Part shown: positions 50,557 to 58,848 of the stretch, in pieces
Numbering within the stretch: position 1 is the first letter of the stretch
Layout of the letters: every line of letters starts with the position of its first letter
Assembly (NCBI RefSeq): GCF_036067295.1
Contig: NZ_CP107954.1
Span: 6,324,001-6,388,000, forward strand
Direction: 5' to 3'
DNA from: Kribbella sp. NBC_00382
GTDB lineage: Bacteria; Actinomycetota; Actinomycetes; Propionibacteriales; Kribbellaceae
Length of the DNA: 64,000 bases
Program-made: the position numbers and the translations under genes
The notes under the pieces: generated by a model
The model's input: the letters and a program-made list of their open reading frames with translations, nothing else
Told to the model about the DNA's origin: nothing
Database searches by the model: none

Positions 50557-51244
50557 GGTCGCCGCCCGCGTCGGCGCTGTCGGGCGCTGCCTCGATGCGG
50601 TAGCCGGAGCCGGCCACGGTGGCGATGATCCACGGTTCGCCGAGCCGCTTACGGAGTACGGAGACTGTGATGCGCGCGGCGTTGGTGAACGGGTCGGCGT
50701 TCTCGTCCCAGGCCTTGGCCAGGAGTTCTTCGGCGCTGACGATGCCGCCCTCAGCGGCGACCAGTACTTCGAGTACGGCGAACTGCTTGCGGGTGAGCGC
50801 GACGTACCGGCCGTCGCGGTAGACCTCGCGGCGGAACGGATCGAGCCGCAGACCCGCGATCTCACGCACCGGCGGCCTGTTGTGGGCCCGCCTGCGGTCG
50901 AGCGCCCGGAGACGGAGCACGAGCTCGCGCAGGTCGAACGGCTTGGTCAGGTAGTCGTCGGCGCCGAGTTCGAAGCCGGAAGCCTTGTCGTCGAGGCGGT
51001 CCGCGGCGGTCAGCATCAGGATCGGCATTCCGCTGCCGGAGGCAACGATCTGCTTGGCGATCTCGTCGCCGGACGGGCCGGGGATGTCGCGGTCGAGGAC
51101 GGCGATGTCGTATTCGTTGATGCTCAGCAGTTCCAGCGCGGTATCGCCGTCACCAGCAATGTCGGCGGCGATCGCCTCCAGCCGCAGGCCATCGCGGATG
51201 GCTTCGGCCATCACGGGTTCGTCCTCGACGATCAGCACACGCAC
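50549..51244 (-). CDS. vanR: OmpR-type response regulator VanR
   Basis: A 231-residue regulator: receiver domain with phosphoacceptor Asp51 (IAVLDRDIPGPSGDE), the conserved Lys in LTKPF, and a C-terminal winged helix (KRLGEPWIIATVAGSGYRI). The pattern is nearly identical to Streptomyces VanR. Divergent from vanYHAX; a pair of GTTATCG-like repeats lies in the gap. Confidence 0.96.
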   Translation of the reverse strand: MRVLIVEDEPVMAEAIRDGLRLEAIAADIAGDGDTALELLSINEYDIAVLDRDIPGPSGDEIAKQIVASGSGMPILMLTAADRLDDKASGFELGADDYLTKPFDLRELVLRLRALDRRRAHNRPPVREIAGLRLDPFRREVYRDGRYVALTRKQFAVLEVLVAAEGGIVSAEELLAKAWDENADPFTNAARITVSVLRKRLGEPWIIATVAGSGYRIEAAPDSADAGGDRG

Positions 51245-51267
51245 ACCCTCGATGCTACGGGCCGGCT

Positions 51268-51285
51268 GTTATCGCCGGCATATCG
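51268..51285. promoter_or_regulatory. Candidate VanR site before vanR/vanY
   Basis: GTTATCG (51268-51274) and CATATCG (51279-51285) are direct repeats with 11-bp spacing, the layout used by OmpR-family dimers. They lie in the divergent vanR-vanY gap (51245-51331). A second such pair precedes vanH. Confidence 0.6.
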
Positions 51286-51331
51286 AAATCCGCAGACCGG
51301 CCGGCAACACCGGGCTGGCTTGTCTGGTGGT

Positions 51332-51940
51332 ATGTCTGCCATCAAACCGGCGCCCGCAGCAGGACGCCGTACCAGATTGACCGTCCGCGTGGCGTTCGTG
51401 CTCGCGAATGCCGCGCTCGCCGCCGTCTTCATCCAGCAGGCGGTGGCGCCGTCTTCGTTGTCGAGCGCATCGACCAGCGAGGCTCGCCATCGTGCGCTCG
51501 GCGAGGAGAACGGGTACGTCCCTGACGGGGTGACGGTCTTCGACGCTTCGATTCCTGCGGTCGCCAACATCGACCCCGCTCTGCTCAATGCCCTGCGGAG
51601 AGCCGCGGTGGCTGCTCGGGACGACGGAGTCGAGTTCGTGGTCAACAGCGGGTGGCGCTCACCGGCGTACCAGGAACAACTGCTGAGTGAGGCGGTCGCG
51701 GAGTACGGGTCGAAGGAGGAAGCGGCTCGCTGGGTGGCCACGCCTGACAAGTCTCCGCATGTTTCGGGGCATGCGATCGATCTCGGGCGGGATGCCGCCC
51801 ACTGGCTGTCCAAGCGCGGCGGGGCCTATGGGTTGTGCCAGATCTATGCGAACGAGGCCTGGCACTACGAGCTGCGGCCGGAAGCCGTGAACGACGGCTG
51901 TCCTGCGTCCTACGCCGACCCAACGCATGATCCCAACTGA
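51332..51940 (+). CDS. vanY: D,D-carboxypeptidase VanY (M15 family)
   Basis: A 202-residue zinc peptidase, membrane-anchored by an N-terminal helix (about 17-38). Zinc and catalytic motifs: SPHVSGHAIDLGRD (His and Asp ligands) and the EAWHYEL Glu/His pair; RSPAYQEQLL is also typical. It trims the terminal D-Ala of pentapeptide precursors that escape VanX, raising resistance. ATG 51332 is preferred; upstream frame overlaps vanR. It is followed by vanH after 64 bases. Confidence 0.9.
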   Translation: MSAIKPAPAAGRRTRLTVRVAFVLANAALAAVFIQQAVAPSSLSSASTSEARHRALGEENGYVPDGVTVFDASIPAVANIDPALLNALRRAAVAARDDGVEFVVNSGWRSPAYQEQLLSEAVAEYGSKEEAARWVATPDKSPHVSGHAIDLGRDAAHWLSKRGGAYGLCQIYANEAWHYELRPEAVNDGCPASYADPTHDPN

Positions 51941-51958
51941 GTTGTCGTCGGGTTATCG
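51941..51958 (+). promoter_or_regulatory. Candidate VanR site before vanH
   Basis: GTTGTCG (51941-51947) and GTTATCG (51952-51958), direct repeats with 11-bp spacing, start right after the vanY stop. Same arrangement as at 51268-51285. This suggests that vanHAX has its own VanR-driven promoter besides readthrough from vanY. Confidence 0.6.
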
Positions 51959-52004
51959 ATTTCGCCATACGGATCGGCAACCGCCCGGGCTTTTGACTCG
52001 GGGT

Positions 52005-52970
52005 ATGACATTGGAAATCACCGCTTTCGGCTGTGAGCCCGACGAGGACGTGCTGTACCGGGAACTGGCGCCCCATTTCGGCGTACTGCCGACCATCACC
52101 GCGGCAGCCGTATCCGAAGCGAACACCGACCTGGCCATCGGTAACCGCTGCATCAGCGTCGGTCACAAGACCCGAATCACGAATGCCACTCTGCACGCAC
52201 TGAGCCGGATCGGCGTGCAGTACATCTCGACCAGGAGTATCGGCTACAACCACCTCGACCTGGAATTCGCCGAGCAGGTCGGTATCTCCGTCGAGAACGT
52301 GAGCTATTCGCCGGACAGTGTCGCCGACTACACGCTGCTGCTGATGCTCATGGCGATCCGCAATGCGCCAGCCATGATCCGGCGTACGGACGTCCAGGAC
52401 TACCGGCTGGACGAGGTCCGTGGGCGGGAGTTGCGGGACCTGGTGATCGGGGTCGTCGGCACGGGACGCATCGGCGCGGCGGTCCTGAACAGGCTGCGGG
52501 GGTTCGGGTGCCGGACCCTGGCCTACGACAGCCGGCCCAACACGTCTGCGGACTACGTCTCGCTCGACGAGCTGCTGCGGTTCAGCGACATCGTCACTCT
52601 GCACATCCCGCTCACCGCGGAGACGCATCATCTGCTGAATCGCCAACGGTTGAAGAAGTTGAGGCCGAGTGCGCTCGTCGTCAACACAGGGCGCGGCGGT
52701 CTGATCGACACCGAGGCATTGATTGCGGCGCTGGAAGACGGACGGCTCGGCGGAGCCGCGCTGGATGTCGTCGAAGGTGAAGAGGGAATCTTCTACGCCG
52801 ACCATCGGGGCAAGGCGATCGACAGCGAACCTTTGCAGCGGTTGCAGCGGCTGCCGAACGTGTTGATCAGTCCGCACACCGCTTACTACACGGATCGCGC
52901 TCTCAGCGACACCGTCGAAAACTCTCTCGTCAACTGTCTCAAGTTCGAAAGCAGGAATCAGTATGCCTAG
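52005..52970 (+). CDS. vanH: D-lactate dehydrogenase VanH
   Basis: Reduces pyruvate to D-lactate for D-Ala-D-Lac synthesis. The 321-residue 2-hydroxyacid dehydrogenase has NAD loop GVVGTGRIGAAV, STRSIGYNHLDL, VNTGRGGLIDT and the SPHTAYYTD motif with the catalytic His, all as in VanH. ATG 52005 gives the family-like start LEITAFGCEPDE; ribosome site is weak, and ATG 51927 upstream is a possible alternative. Its last 8 bases overlap vanA. Confidence 0.96.
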   Translation: MTLEITAFGCEPDEDVLYRELAPHFGVLPTITAAAVSEANTDLAIGNRCISVGHKTRITNATLHALSRIGVQYISTRSIGYNHLDLEFAEQVGISVENVSYSPDSVADYTLLLMLMAIRNAPAMIRRTDVQDYRLDEVRGRELRDLVIGVVGTGRIGAAVLNRLRGFGCRTLAYDSRPNTSADYVSLDELLRFSDIVTLHIPLTAETHHLLNRQRLKKLRPSALVVNTGRGGLIDTEALIAALEDGRLGGAALDVVEGEEGIFYADHRGKAIDSEPLQRLQRLPNVLISPHTAYYTDRALSDTVENSLVNCLKFESRNQYA

Positions 52971-54009
52971 GTTGAAGGTCGGCATCGTCTTCGGTGGCTT
53001 TACCGAGGAACGCCACATCTCCGTCAAGTCCGCATTGGAGATCGCGAAGCATCTCGATCCCGAGAAGTACGAGCCGTATTATCTGGGGATCACAGAGAAG
53101 GGCGCTTGGATGCTCTGTGACTTCCCCGGTCCAGAGTGGGAAGCGGGTCGGTGCCAGCCGGCCGTCCTCGTGCCGGACCGGAGTGTGCGCGGGCTGCTGG
53201 TGCTGGACGAAGGGAAGTACGAGATTCTCGAACTGGACCTGGTGCTGCCCGTTCTGCACGGCAAGTTCGGCGAGGACGGCGCGATCCAGGGCTTGCTGGA
53301 GCTGTCCGGGATTCCCTATGTGGGCTGCGATATCGCGAGTTCTGCGCTGTGTATGGACAAGTCCCTCGCGTACACGGTCGTCGGCACAGCGGGGATCGCG
53401 ACGCCGAACTTCTGGACGGTCACGGGGGAGCAGACCGTCGATCCCGATCAGCTCACCTATCCGGTCTTCGTGAAGCCGGCTCGGTCGGGATCGTCTTTCG
53501 GCGTCAGCAAGGTGGCTCACGCGTCGGAACTGGCTGATGCTGTGGCGGTCGCCAGGCAGTACGACTCGAAGGTAGTGATCGAGGAGGCGGTCGTCGGGCA
53601 GGAGGTCGGATGCGCGGTGCTGGGCACGGATCCGGAGCTCGTGGTGGGCGAGGTGGATCGGATCGCGCTGTCCCACGGCTTCTTCAGAATCCACCAGGAG
53701 AGTGCGCCGGAACAGGGCTCCGACAACTCGACGCCGATCGTTCCCGCGGATATCTCGGCGGAGTCGCGCTCGCTCGTCCGGGAGACCGCTAAGGCTGTCT
53801 ATCGCACGTTGGGCTGCAGCGGGCTGGCTCGAGTGGACCTTTTCCTGACGGCCGACGGGCAGGTGGTCCTGAACGAGGTCAACACTTTCCCTGGAATGAC
53901 GTCGTACAGCCGCTATCCGCGGATGATGGCCGCCGCGGGGATGCCGCTCGCCGAGGTGATCGACCGGCTGGTGTCGTCGACGTTGGCGGTCGGTTCCGGT
54001 GAACGCTGA
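52963..54009 (+). CDS. vanA: D-alanine--D-lactate ligase (VanA type)
   Basis: Joins D-Ala to D-lactate, giving cell-wall precursors with low affinity for glycopeptides. The 348-residue ATP-grasp ligase matches VanA closely: ERHISVKSALEIA, HGKFGEDGAIQGLLELSGIP, KPARSGSSFGV and NEVNTFPGMTSYSRYP. The omega-loop residue His244 (FRIHQES) is the one that favours D-Lac over D-Ala in VanA, at the same number. The actinomycete chromosomal cluster is vanHAX; the ligase may be called vanA-like. Confidence 0.96.
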   Translation: MPRLKVGIVFGGFTEERHISVKSALEIAKHLDPEKYEPYYLGITEKGAWMLCDFPGPEWEAGRCQPAVLVPDRSVRGLLVLDEGKYEILELDLVLPVLHGKFGEDGAIQGLLELSGIPYVGCDIASSALCMDKSLAYTVVGTAGIATPNFWTVTGEQTVDPDQLTYPVFVKPARSGSSFGVSKVAHASELADAVAVARQYDSKVVIEEAVVGQEVGCAVLGTDPELVVGEVDRIALSHGFFRIHQESAPEQGSDNSTPIVPADISAESRSLVRETAKAVYRTLGCSGLARVDLFLTADGQVVLNEVNTFPGMTSYSRYPRMMAAAGMPLAEVIDRLVSSTLAVGSGER

Positions 54010-54607
54010 CTTCGTCTACGTGGACGAGTTCACGACTGGTCTGCGGTGGGATGCCAAGTACGCCACCTGGGACAACTTCACCGGCAAACCGGTGGACGGC
54101 TATCTGGCCAACAGGATCGTCGGCACCAGGGCTCTGTGCGCGGCGCTGGACGAAGCGCAGCAGAAGGCTGAACCTCAGGGCTTCGGGCTCCTGCTTTGGG
54201 ACGGGTACCGCCCGCAACGGGCCGTCGATCGCTTCCTGGAGTGGTCGAAGCAGTCCGAGGACGGCAGGACGAAACCACGCCACTACCCTTGGCTCGACAG
54301 AGCCGAGATGTTCACCAAAGGCTACGTCTCCACCAGATCTGGCCACAGCCGCGGAAGCACCGTCGATCTAACCCTGTACCACCTGACCACCGGCGAACTC
54401 GCGGCGATGGGCGGCGACCACGACCTGATGGACCCAATCTCCCACCACGGCGCCGCAGGCATCACGCCAACCGAGGTAAGCAACCGCCAAGCCCTCCTCG
54501 CCGTCATGTCCGCCTGCGGCTTCTCGTCCTACGCCTCCGAGTGGTGGCACTACACCCTCACCGACGAGCCCCACCCAAACACCTACTTCGACTTCCCGAT
54601 CACCTGA
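53999..54607 (+). CDS. vanX: D-Ala-D-Ala dipeptidase VanX
   Basis: Hydrolyses D-Ala-D-Ala so that only D-Ala-D-Lac is used. The 202-residue zinc enzyme has all known VanX active-site residues at the same numbers: Arg71 (GYRP), His116 and Asp123 (SGHSRGSTVD), Glu181 and His184 (SEWWHY). GTG start overlapping vanA by 11 bases. Last gene of the resistance operon; a 33-base gap follows. Confidence 0.97.
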   Translation: MNADFVYVDEFTTGLRWDAKYATWDNFTGKPVDGYLANRIVGTRALCAALDEAQQKAEPQGFGLLLWDGYRPQRAVDRFLEWSKQSEDGRTKPRHYPWLDRAEMFTKGYVSTRSGHSRGSTVDLTLYHLTTGELAAMGGDHDLMDPISHHGAAGITPTEVSNRQALLAVMSACGFSSYASEWWHYTLTDEPHPNTYFDFPIT

Positions 54608-54640
54608 GGACAGAGCCTCGGCGGCGGTAGCCTTCCCACG

Positions 54641-55201
54641 GTGGACCTCATCCAGGCGGCCGGCGCCGAACTCATCCGCATCGTCTCCTCCGTAGGTACC
54701 GATGCGTGGGGCAACAGCACGCCCGCCGACCTCACGGTCCACGAGGTCGTCGACCATGTTGTCGTCGGCAACATCTTCGCCGCCCGCCTCCTCGGCGGCG
54801 CCTCCGCAGCCGCGTCGGTCGCCGGCCTGGACACCGACCAACTGGGCGAGGACCCGCTGGCAGCCGTCACCACCTCCTGCGAATCCCAGCACCACGCCTT
54901 TGCCACCGCGGACCGAACCCTGCTCCTGCATCACCCCAGCGGCGACATCACCTACGACACCTTCGTCCGCTTCCGCGCGGGCGACCTGGTAGTCCACGCC
55001 TGGGACGTAGCCACCGGCGCCGGACTGGATCCAACGCTCGACCCTCGGGTCGTCACCGACCTCTGGGCAATCGTCCAGCCCCACCGGGACGCTATGCGCC
55101 AGATGGGCGTCTTCGGAGCCGGCGCCAGCAACACCCTCCCGCCCGACGCGCCCACCCAATCCCGCCTGCTGGACGCCTTCGGCCGCCGGCCGGCGAGTTG
55201 A
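54641..55201 (+). CDS. TIGR03086-type metal-binding protein (DinB/maleylpyruvate-isomerase fold)
   Basis: A 186-residue protein of the mycothiol-dependent maleylpyruvate isomerase-like superfamily. The helical N-terminal part has the metal-site type motif HEVVDHVVVGNIF, followed by FRAGDLVVHAWDVATG, a hallmark of TIGR03086 proteins. Function unknown. GTG start 33 bases after vanX, so it may be read through from the van operon, but nothing ties it to resistance. Confidence 0.9.
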   Translation: MDLIQAAGAELIRIVSSVGTDAWGNSTPADLTVHEVVDHVVVGNIFAARLLGGASAAASVAGLDTDQLGEDPLAAVTTSCESQHHAFATADRTLLLHHPSGDITYDTFVRFRAGDLVVHAWDVATGAGLDPTLDPRVVTDLWAIVQPHRDAMRQMGVFGAGASNTLPPDAPTQSRLLDAFGRRPAS

Positions 55202-55207
55202 GCACGG

Positions 55208-55876
55208 CTAGTCGGGGAGGTTTCCGGTCTCGATGACGTGGGCGGCGACCGCGTTGAGGCGCTGGTTGCGGTCCTGCGAGTAGCGGCGGAGGACGACGAA
55301 GGACTGCACCGCGTCGAGGCCGTAACGCTCCATCAGGCGGCCGACTGCCTGACCGACGATCTTGCGGGAGTCGATGGCTTCTCTCAGCGACGTCTCCAGC
55401 CGGGCCGAGGCGATGGCGATCGACGCGTGCAGGGCGAGCAGCCGGGCGGATTCGCGATCGGCGTCGGTGAAGTCGAGGGGCTGCGCGGAGACCAGGTTCA
55501 GGACTCCGCTGGTGGAGTGTTCGGTGAACAGCCGGATCGCCAGCGCTCCGCGGATCCCGTACTCTGCCGCGATCGGCGACCACTCCGGCCAGCGGGTCTC
55601 GGTGGTGGTGTCCTCGACCAGGACGTCGGCGTGGTCGGAGATCGCCAGCAAACTGGGTCCCTCACCGAAATCGAGCTGGAGCTGGTCGGCCTTGGTGATC
55701 AGCTCGTCGGTCGCCGCCACGGTCTCCGGTCGCCGGCGGCGCATCAGCAGCACCGACGCGTGGTCGTAGCGCAGCACCTCGGTCGCGAACTGCAACACGC
55801 CCTCGACGGTCGCCAGCGTGCCGTTCTGGTCGTGCAGGTTCATGGCCAGCTCACCGAAATCGCCAGCTTGGTTCAT
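55208..55876 (-). CDS. GAF-ANTAR domain protein (putative antiterminator)
   Basis: A 222-residue protein. N-terminal GAF domain about 5-150 (LDFGEGPSLLAI, GALAIRLFTEHSTSGVLNLVS), then a C-terminal ANTAR RNA-binding three-helix domain from about 160 (SRKIVGQAVGRLMERYGLDAVQSFVVLRRYSQDRNQRL). Such proteins bind paired RNA hairpins in nascent transcripts and stop termination; they are numerous in actinomycetes. ATG start. Ligand and target unknown; it is convergent with the TIGR03086 gene. Confidence 0.94.
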   Translation of the reverse strand: MNQAGDFGELAMNLHDQNGTLATVEGVLQFATEVLRYDHASVLLMRRRRPETVAATDELITKADQLQLDFGEGPSLLAISDHADVLVEDTTTETRWPEWSPIAAEYGIRGALAIRLFTEHSTSGVLNLVSAQPLDFTDADRESARLLALHASIAIASARLETSLREAIDSRKIVGQAVGRLMERYGLDAVQSFVVLRRYSQDRNQRLNAVAAHVIETGNLPD

Positions 55877-56029
55877 CCTCTGTCACTCCTCGTAACAGCA
55901 GATCTCCGTACGGGCGCCATTGTCTTGACGCCGAAATCCGCGGTAATTATGCCTCAGCCCACGCCGAACTTATGCAGCGAGCGCACCGGTACCCAGTACC
56001 CCCGATCGCTACCTCTTGACCCCACACCG

Positions 56030-56061
56030 GGAATGCGCAATCCTGCGGGAAAGCGCATTCC
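56030..56061. promoter_or_regulatory. 32-bp dyad before the aldehyde dehydrogenase-sugar ABC operon
   Basis: GGAATGCGC (56030-56038) and GCGCATTCC (56053-56061) are perfect 9-bp arms. The centre continues the symmetry (TCC and GGA, GC at the middle), so most of the 32 bp is a dyad. It lies 28 bases before the first gene's start, overlapping the promoter zone, as expected of a repressor site. Also CGGGAATGCGC and CGGGAAAGCGC form a near-identical direct repeat 18 bases apart. Confidence 0.7.
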
Positions 56062-56088
56062 TAGGTTGGGTTGAGTGGAGGTATGCCG

Positions 56089-57522
56089 ATGAGGTCGGTT
56101 CCTGCGAGTGGGTTGCGGGATTACGAGGCGCAGGTGTGGATCGACGGGTGGTGTGAGCCGCCGGCGTCGGACTGGGTGCCGGTGCTCGACAAGGCGGCCG
56201 GGAAGCCGTTCGCGCGGTACGGGAGTGCGTCGGCCGAGCAGGTGGACCGGGCGGTTCGCAGTGCGCGGCGGGCTCAGGCCGAGTGGGCCGAGGTCGACGC
56301 GAACACCAAGAGCGAGATTCTCCGGGCGTTCGCGCGCGAGCTGGAGAACCGGCACGACGAGCTGACCACGCTGATCATCCGGGAGACCGGTGGTACGACG
56401 GAGAAGGCGGAGGAGGAGCTGGGGCAGTCGATCAACCAGCTGCTCAACTCGGCCACCCAGCTCACCGAGAACGCCGGCGCCATCCTCCCGCCGTACAAGA
56501 GCGGCAAGATCTCGCTCTCCCGGGCGGTGCCGCTGGGCGTGATCGGGCTGATCGTGCCCTGGAACTACCCGATGAGTCTCGCGATGCGCGCGCTCGCGCC
56601 CGGCCTCGCCTACGGCAACGCGGTCGTCCTCAAGCCCGCCGAGCTCACACCGATCGCCGGCGGTCAGATCCTCGCCGAGGCGGCCAAAGCGGCCGGAGTA
56701 CCGGCTGGTGTCTTCAATGTCGTACCTGGCGACGGCCCGACCACTGGGCGAACGCTGTCTGAGCACCCCGACCTGGACCTGATCCACTTCACCGGCTCGT
56801 TCGAGGTCGGTCAGCAGATCTCGAGCTTCGCCGGCAAGAACTTCCGCGCCGCCGCGACCGAGCTGGGCGGCGACAACGCCTTCGTCGTACTGGACGACGC
56901 CGACCTCGACCAGGCGGTGAGCTGCGCGCTCTGGTCGTCACTCTGGTACCAAGGCCAGACCTGCATCACCGCCGGCCGGCACATCGTGATGCGCTCGGTC
57001 GCCGACGAGTTCACCGAAGCCGTGGTGGAGCGGGTCAGCAAGCTCCGGGTCGGCGACCCGCTGCGCGACGACGTCGACCTCGGCCCGATCATCACCGAGA
57101 CCCAGCTCAAGCGATTCCACGAGGGTCTGGTGCAGCCGTCGATCACGGCCGGCGCCAGGCTCGCGACCGGTGGTACGTACGACGGGTTGTTCTACCAGCC
57201 CGCCGTACTGACCGGGGTGACCCCGCAGATGCCGGTGTTCACCGAGGAGATCTTCGGCCCGGTGATGCCGATCACCGTGGTCGACAGCGAGGCCGAGGCG
57301 CTCGACCTCGTCAACCGTCATCGCACGCTGATGAACTCGGTCTTCACCAAGGACCCGATGCGCGGGCTCGCGTTCGCGGAGAAGGTCAAGAGCAACGAAG
57401 TACACGTCAACGACGGGTACGCCAGGCACGGCGGCGAAGGCCAGCTGGCCGGTTACACCCACCGCCAGTGGATCGGCATCCAGACCACCCCCACCGAGTA
57501 CCCCGGCTGGGCGTCGAAATGA
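56089..57522 (+). CDS. Aldehyde dehydrogenase family protein
   Basis: An NAD(P)-dependent aldehyde dehydrogenase of 477 residues. Catalytic Cys in GQTCITAGR, Glu in ATELGGDNA, cofactor motif LIVPWNYPMSLAMRALAPGLAYGN and FTGSFEVGQQI. ATG 56089 is used because GGAGGT lies 6 bases before it; ATG 56083 would be too close. Aldehyde substrate unknown. Its stop overlaps or nearly overlaps the next gene, a sugar-binding lipoprotein, so both are in one operon and the enzyme may act on the imported compound. Confidence 0.94.
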   Translation: MRSVPASGLRDYEAQVWIDGWCEPPASDWVPVLDKAAGKPFARYGSASAEQVDRAVRSARRAQAEWAEVDANTKSEILRAFARELENRHDELTTLIIRETGGTTEKAEEELGQSINQLLNSATQLTENAGAILPPYKSGKISLSRAVPLGVIGLIVPWNYPMSLAMRALAPGLAYGNAVVLKPAELTPIAGGQILAEAAKAAGVPAGVFNVVPGDGPTTGRTLSEHPDLDLIHFTGSFEVGQQISSFAGKNFRAAATELGGDNAFVVLDDADLDQAVSCALWSSLWYQGQTCITAGRHIVMRSVADEFTEAVVERVSKLRVGDPLRDDVDLGPIITETQLKRFHEGLVQPSITAGARLATGGTYDGLFYQPAVLTGVTPQMPVFTEEIFGPVMPITVVDSEAEALDLVNRHRTLMNSVFTKDPMRGLAFAEKVKSNEVHVNDGYARHGGEGQLAGYTHRQWIGIQTTPTEYPGWASK

Positions 57523-57533
57523 GGAAACCCCTG

Positions 57534-58847
57534 ATGAACCTCCGCAAGAGCGCCGCCCTCGGTGCTGTCCTCGTGCTGGCCCTGGCCGCCTGTTCGAGTA
57601 ACGACGACAGCCCCAGCGCTACCGGCTCGAGTGCCACCAAGGGCGAGAAGGTCAACCTGACCTACGTCAACTGGGACGGCGGCATGGACAAGGTCGTCGA
57701 CGAGTGGAACAAGCTCAACCCGGACATCCAGGTCAAGCTGAGCAAGCCGTCCGGCACCGGCTACACCTTGTACAACAAGCTGATCACCAACAACAAGGCC
57801 GGTACCAACCCTGACATCACCGAGGTCGAGTACCAGGCGCTGCCGGCGTTGATCGCGAACCAGGTGGTCGTCCCGATCGACGACTACGTGAAGGGGCTGG
57901 ACACGAAGTACGACAAGGCGTCGCTGTCCCAGGTGCAGTTCGAGGGCAAGACGTACGGCGTACCGCAGAACGTCTGCCCGATGGTGTTCTTCTACCGCAA
58001 GGACGTGTTCGACAAGCTCGGCCTCAAGGCGCCGACGACGTGGGCGGAGTACGCGACGGTCGCGGCCGCGATCCACAAGGCGGATCCGAAGAAGTACATC
58101 GGCAACTTCACCGCCGCCGACCCGGGCTGGTTCGCGGGGCTCGCACAGCAAGCCGGGGCCAACTGGTGGAAGGCCGACGGTGACACGTGGAGCGTGGCCA
58201 TCAACGACGAGGCGAGCAAGAAGGTCGCGAACTACTGGGACGACCTGATCAAGAAGGGCCTGGTCAGCCCACAGCCGAACTGGTCGGCGCAGTGGAACAC
58301 CGACATGAACAACGGCACCATCGTCGGCTGGGTCGGCGCGCAGTGGGGACCGAACCAGCTGCCGTCGATCGCGAAGGACACCGCCGGCAAGTGGGCCGCG
58401 GCACCGCTGCCGGCCTGGACCGCCGGTGACACCGCCGTCGGCATCTGGGGTGGCGAGACCGAAGCCGTGACAGCGAACTCCAAGCACCCGGCCGAGGCCG
58501 CGAAGTTCGTCGAGTGGATGAACTCGTCCGACGCGGGGATGGACTCGCTGATCAAGAACGTGCAGGTCTTCCCGGCGTCGCCGCAGGGTCAGGCGTTGCC
58601 GGCGCTGAAGACGCCGCCGCCGTTCATGTCGACGCAGCCGGACTACAACACGCTGATGGCGACCGCGGCCAAAGGCGTGCGGACGTTCGACATCTGGGGC
58701 CCGAACGCGAACGTCACGTTCGACTCGTACTCCAACGCGTTCGGCGCCGCCCTGCAGAAGAAGACAGCCCTCTCCGGCGCGCTCGACACGATGCAAGAGG
58801 CAACGATCAGCGACATGAAGAAACTCGGCTTCCAGGTAGCCGGCTGA
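57534..58847 (+). CDS. ABC transporter sugar-binding lipoprotein
   Basis: A 437-residue extracellular solute-binding protein (family 1). Lipobox LALAACSSN after a hydrophobic stretch marks a lipoprotein. ITEVEYQALPALIANQVV, TYGVPQNVCPMVFFYRKD and NDEASKKVANYWDDLIKKG are typical of carbohydrate binders. ATG 57534 with GAGGAAA upstream is chosen; ATG 57519 would overlap the aldehyde dehydrogenase stop (ATGA) and add five residues. Probably binds an oligosaccharide or a modified sugar; exact ligand unknown. Confidence 0.93.
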   Translation: MNLRKSAALGAVLVLALAACSSNDDSPSATGSSATKGEKVNLTYVNWDGGMDKVVDEWNKLNPDIQVKLSKPSGTGYTLYNKLITNNKAGTNPDITEVEYQALPALIANQVVVPIDDYVKGLDTKYDKASLSQVQFEGKTYGVPQNVCPMVFFYRKDVFDKLGLKAPTTWAEYATVAAAIHKADPKKYIGNFTAADPGWFAGLAQQAGANWWKADGDTWSVAINDEASKKVANYWDDLIKKGLVSPQPNWSAQWNTDMNNGTIVGWVGAQWGPNQLPSIAKDTAGKWAAAPLPAWTAGDTAVGIWGGETEAVTANSKHPAEAAKFVEWMNSSDAGMDSLIKNVQVFPASPQGQALPALKTPPPFMSTQPDYNTLMATAAKGVRTFDIWGPNANVTFDSYSNAFGAALQKKTALSGALDTMQEATISDMKKLGFQVAG

Positions 58848-58848
58848 G

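Noticed and set aside
54641..55201. Extra glycopeptide-resistance gene behind vanX
   Set aside because: It belongs to the widespread TIGR03086-type proteins; no known van accessory gene resembles it. Proximity alone is weak evidence.
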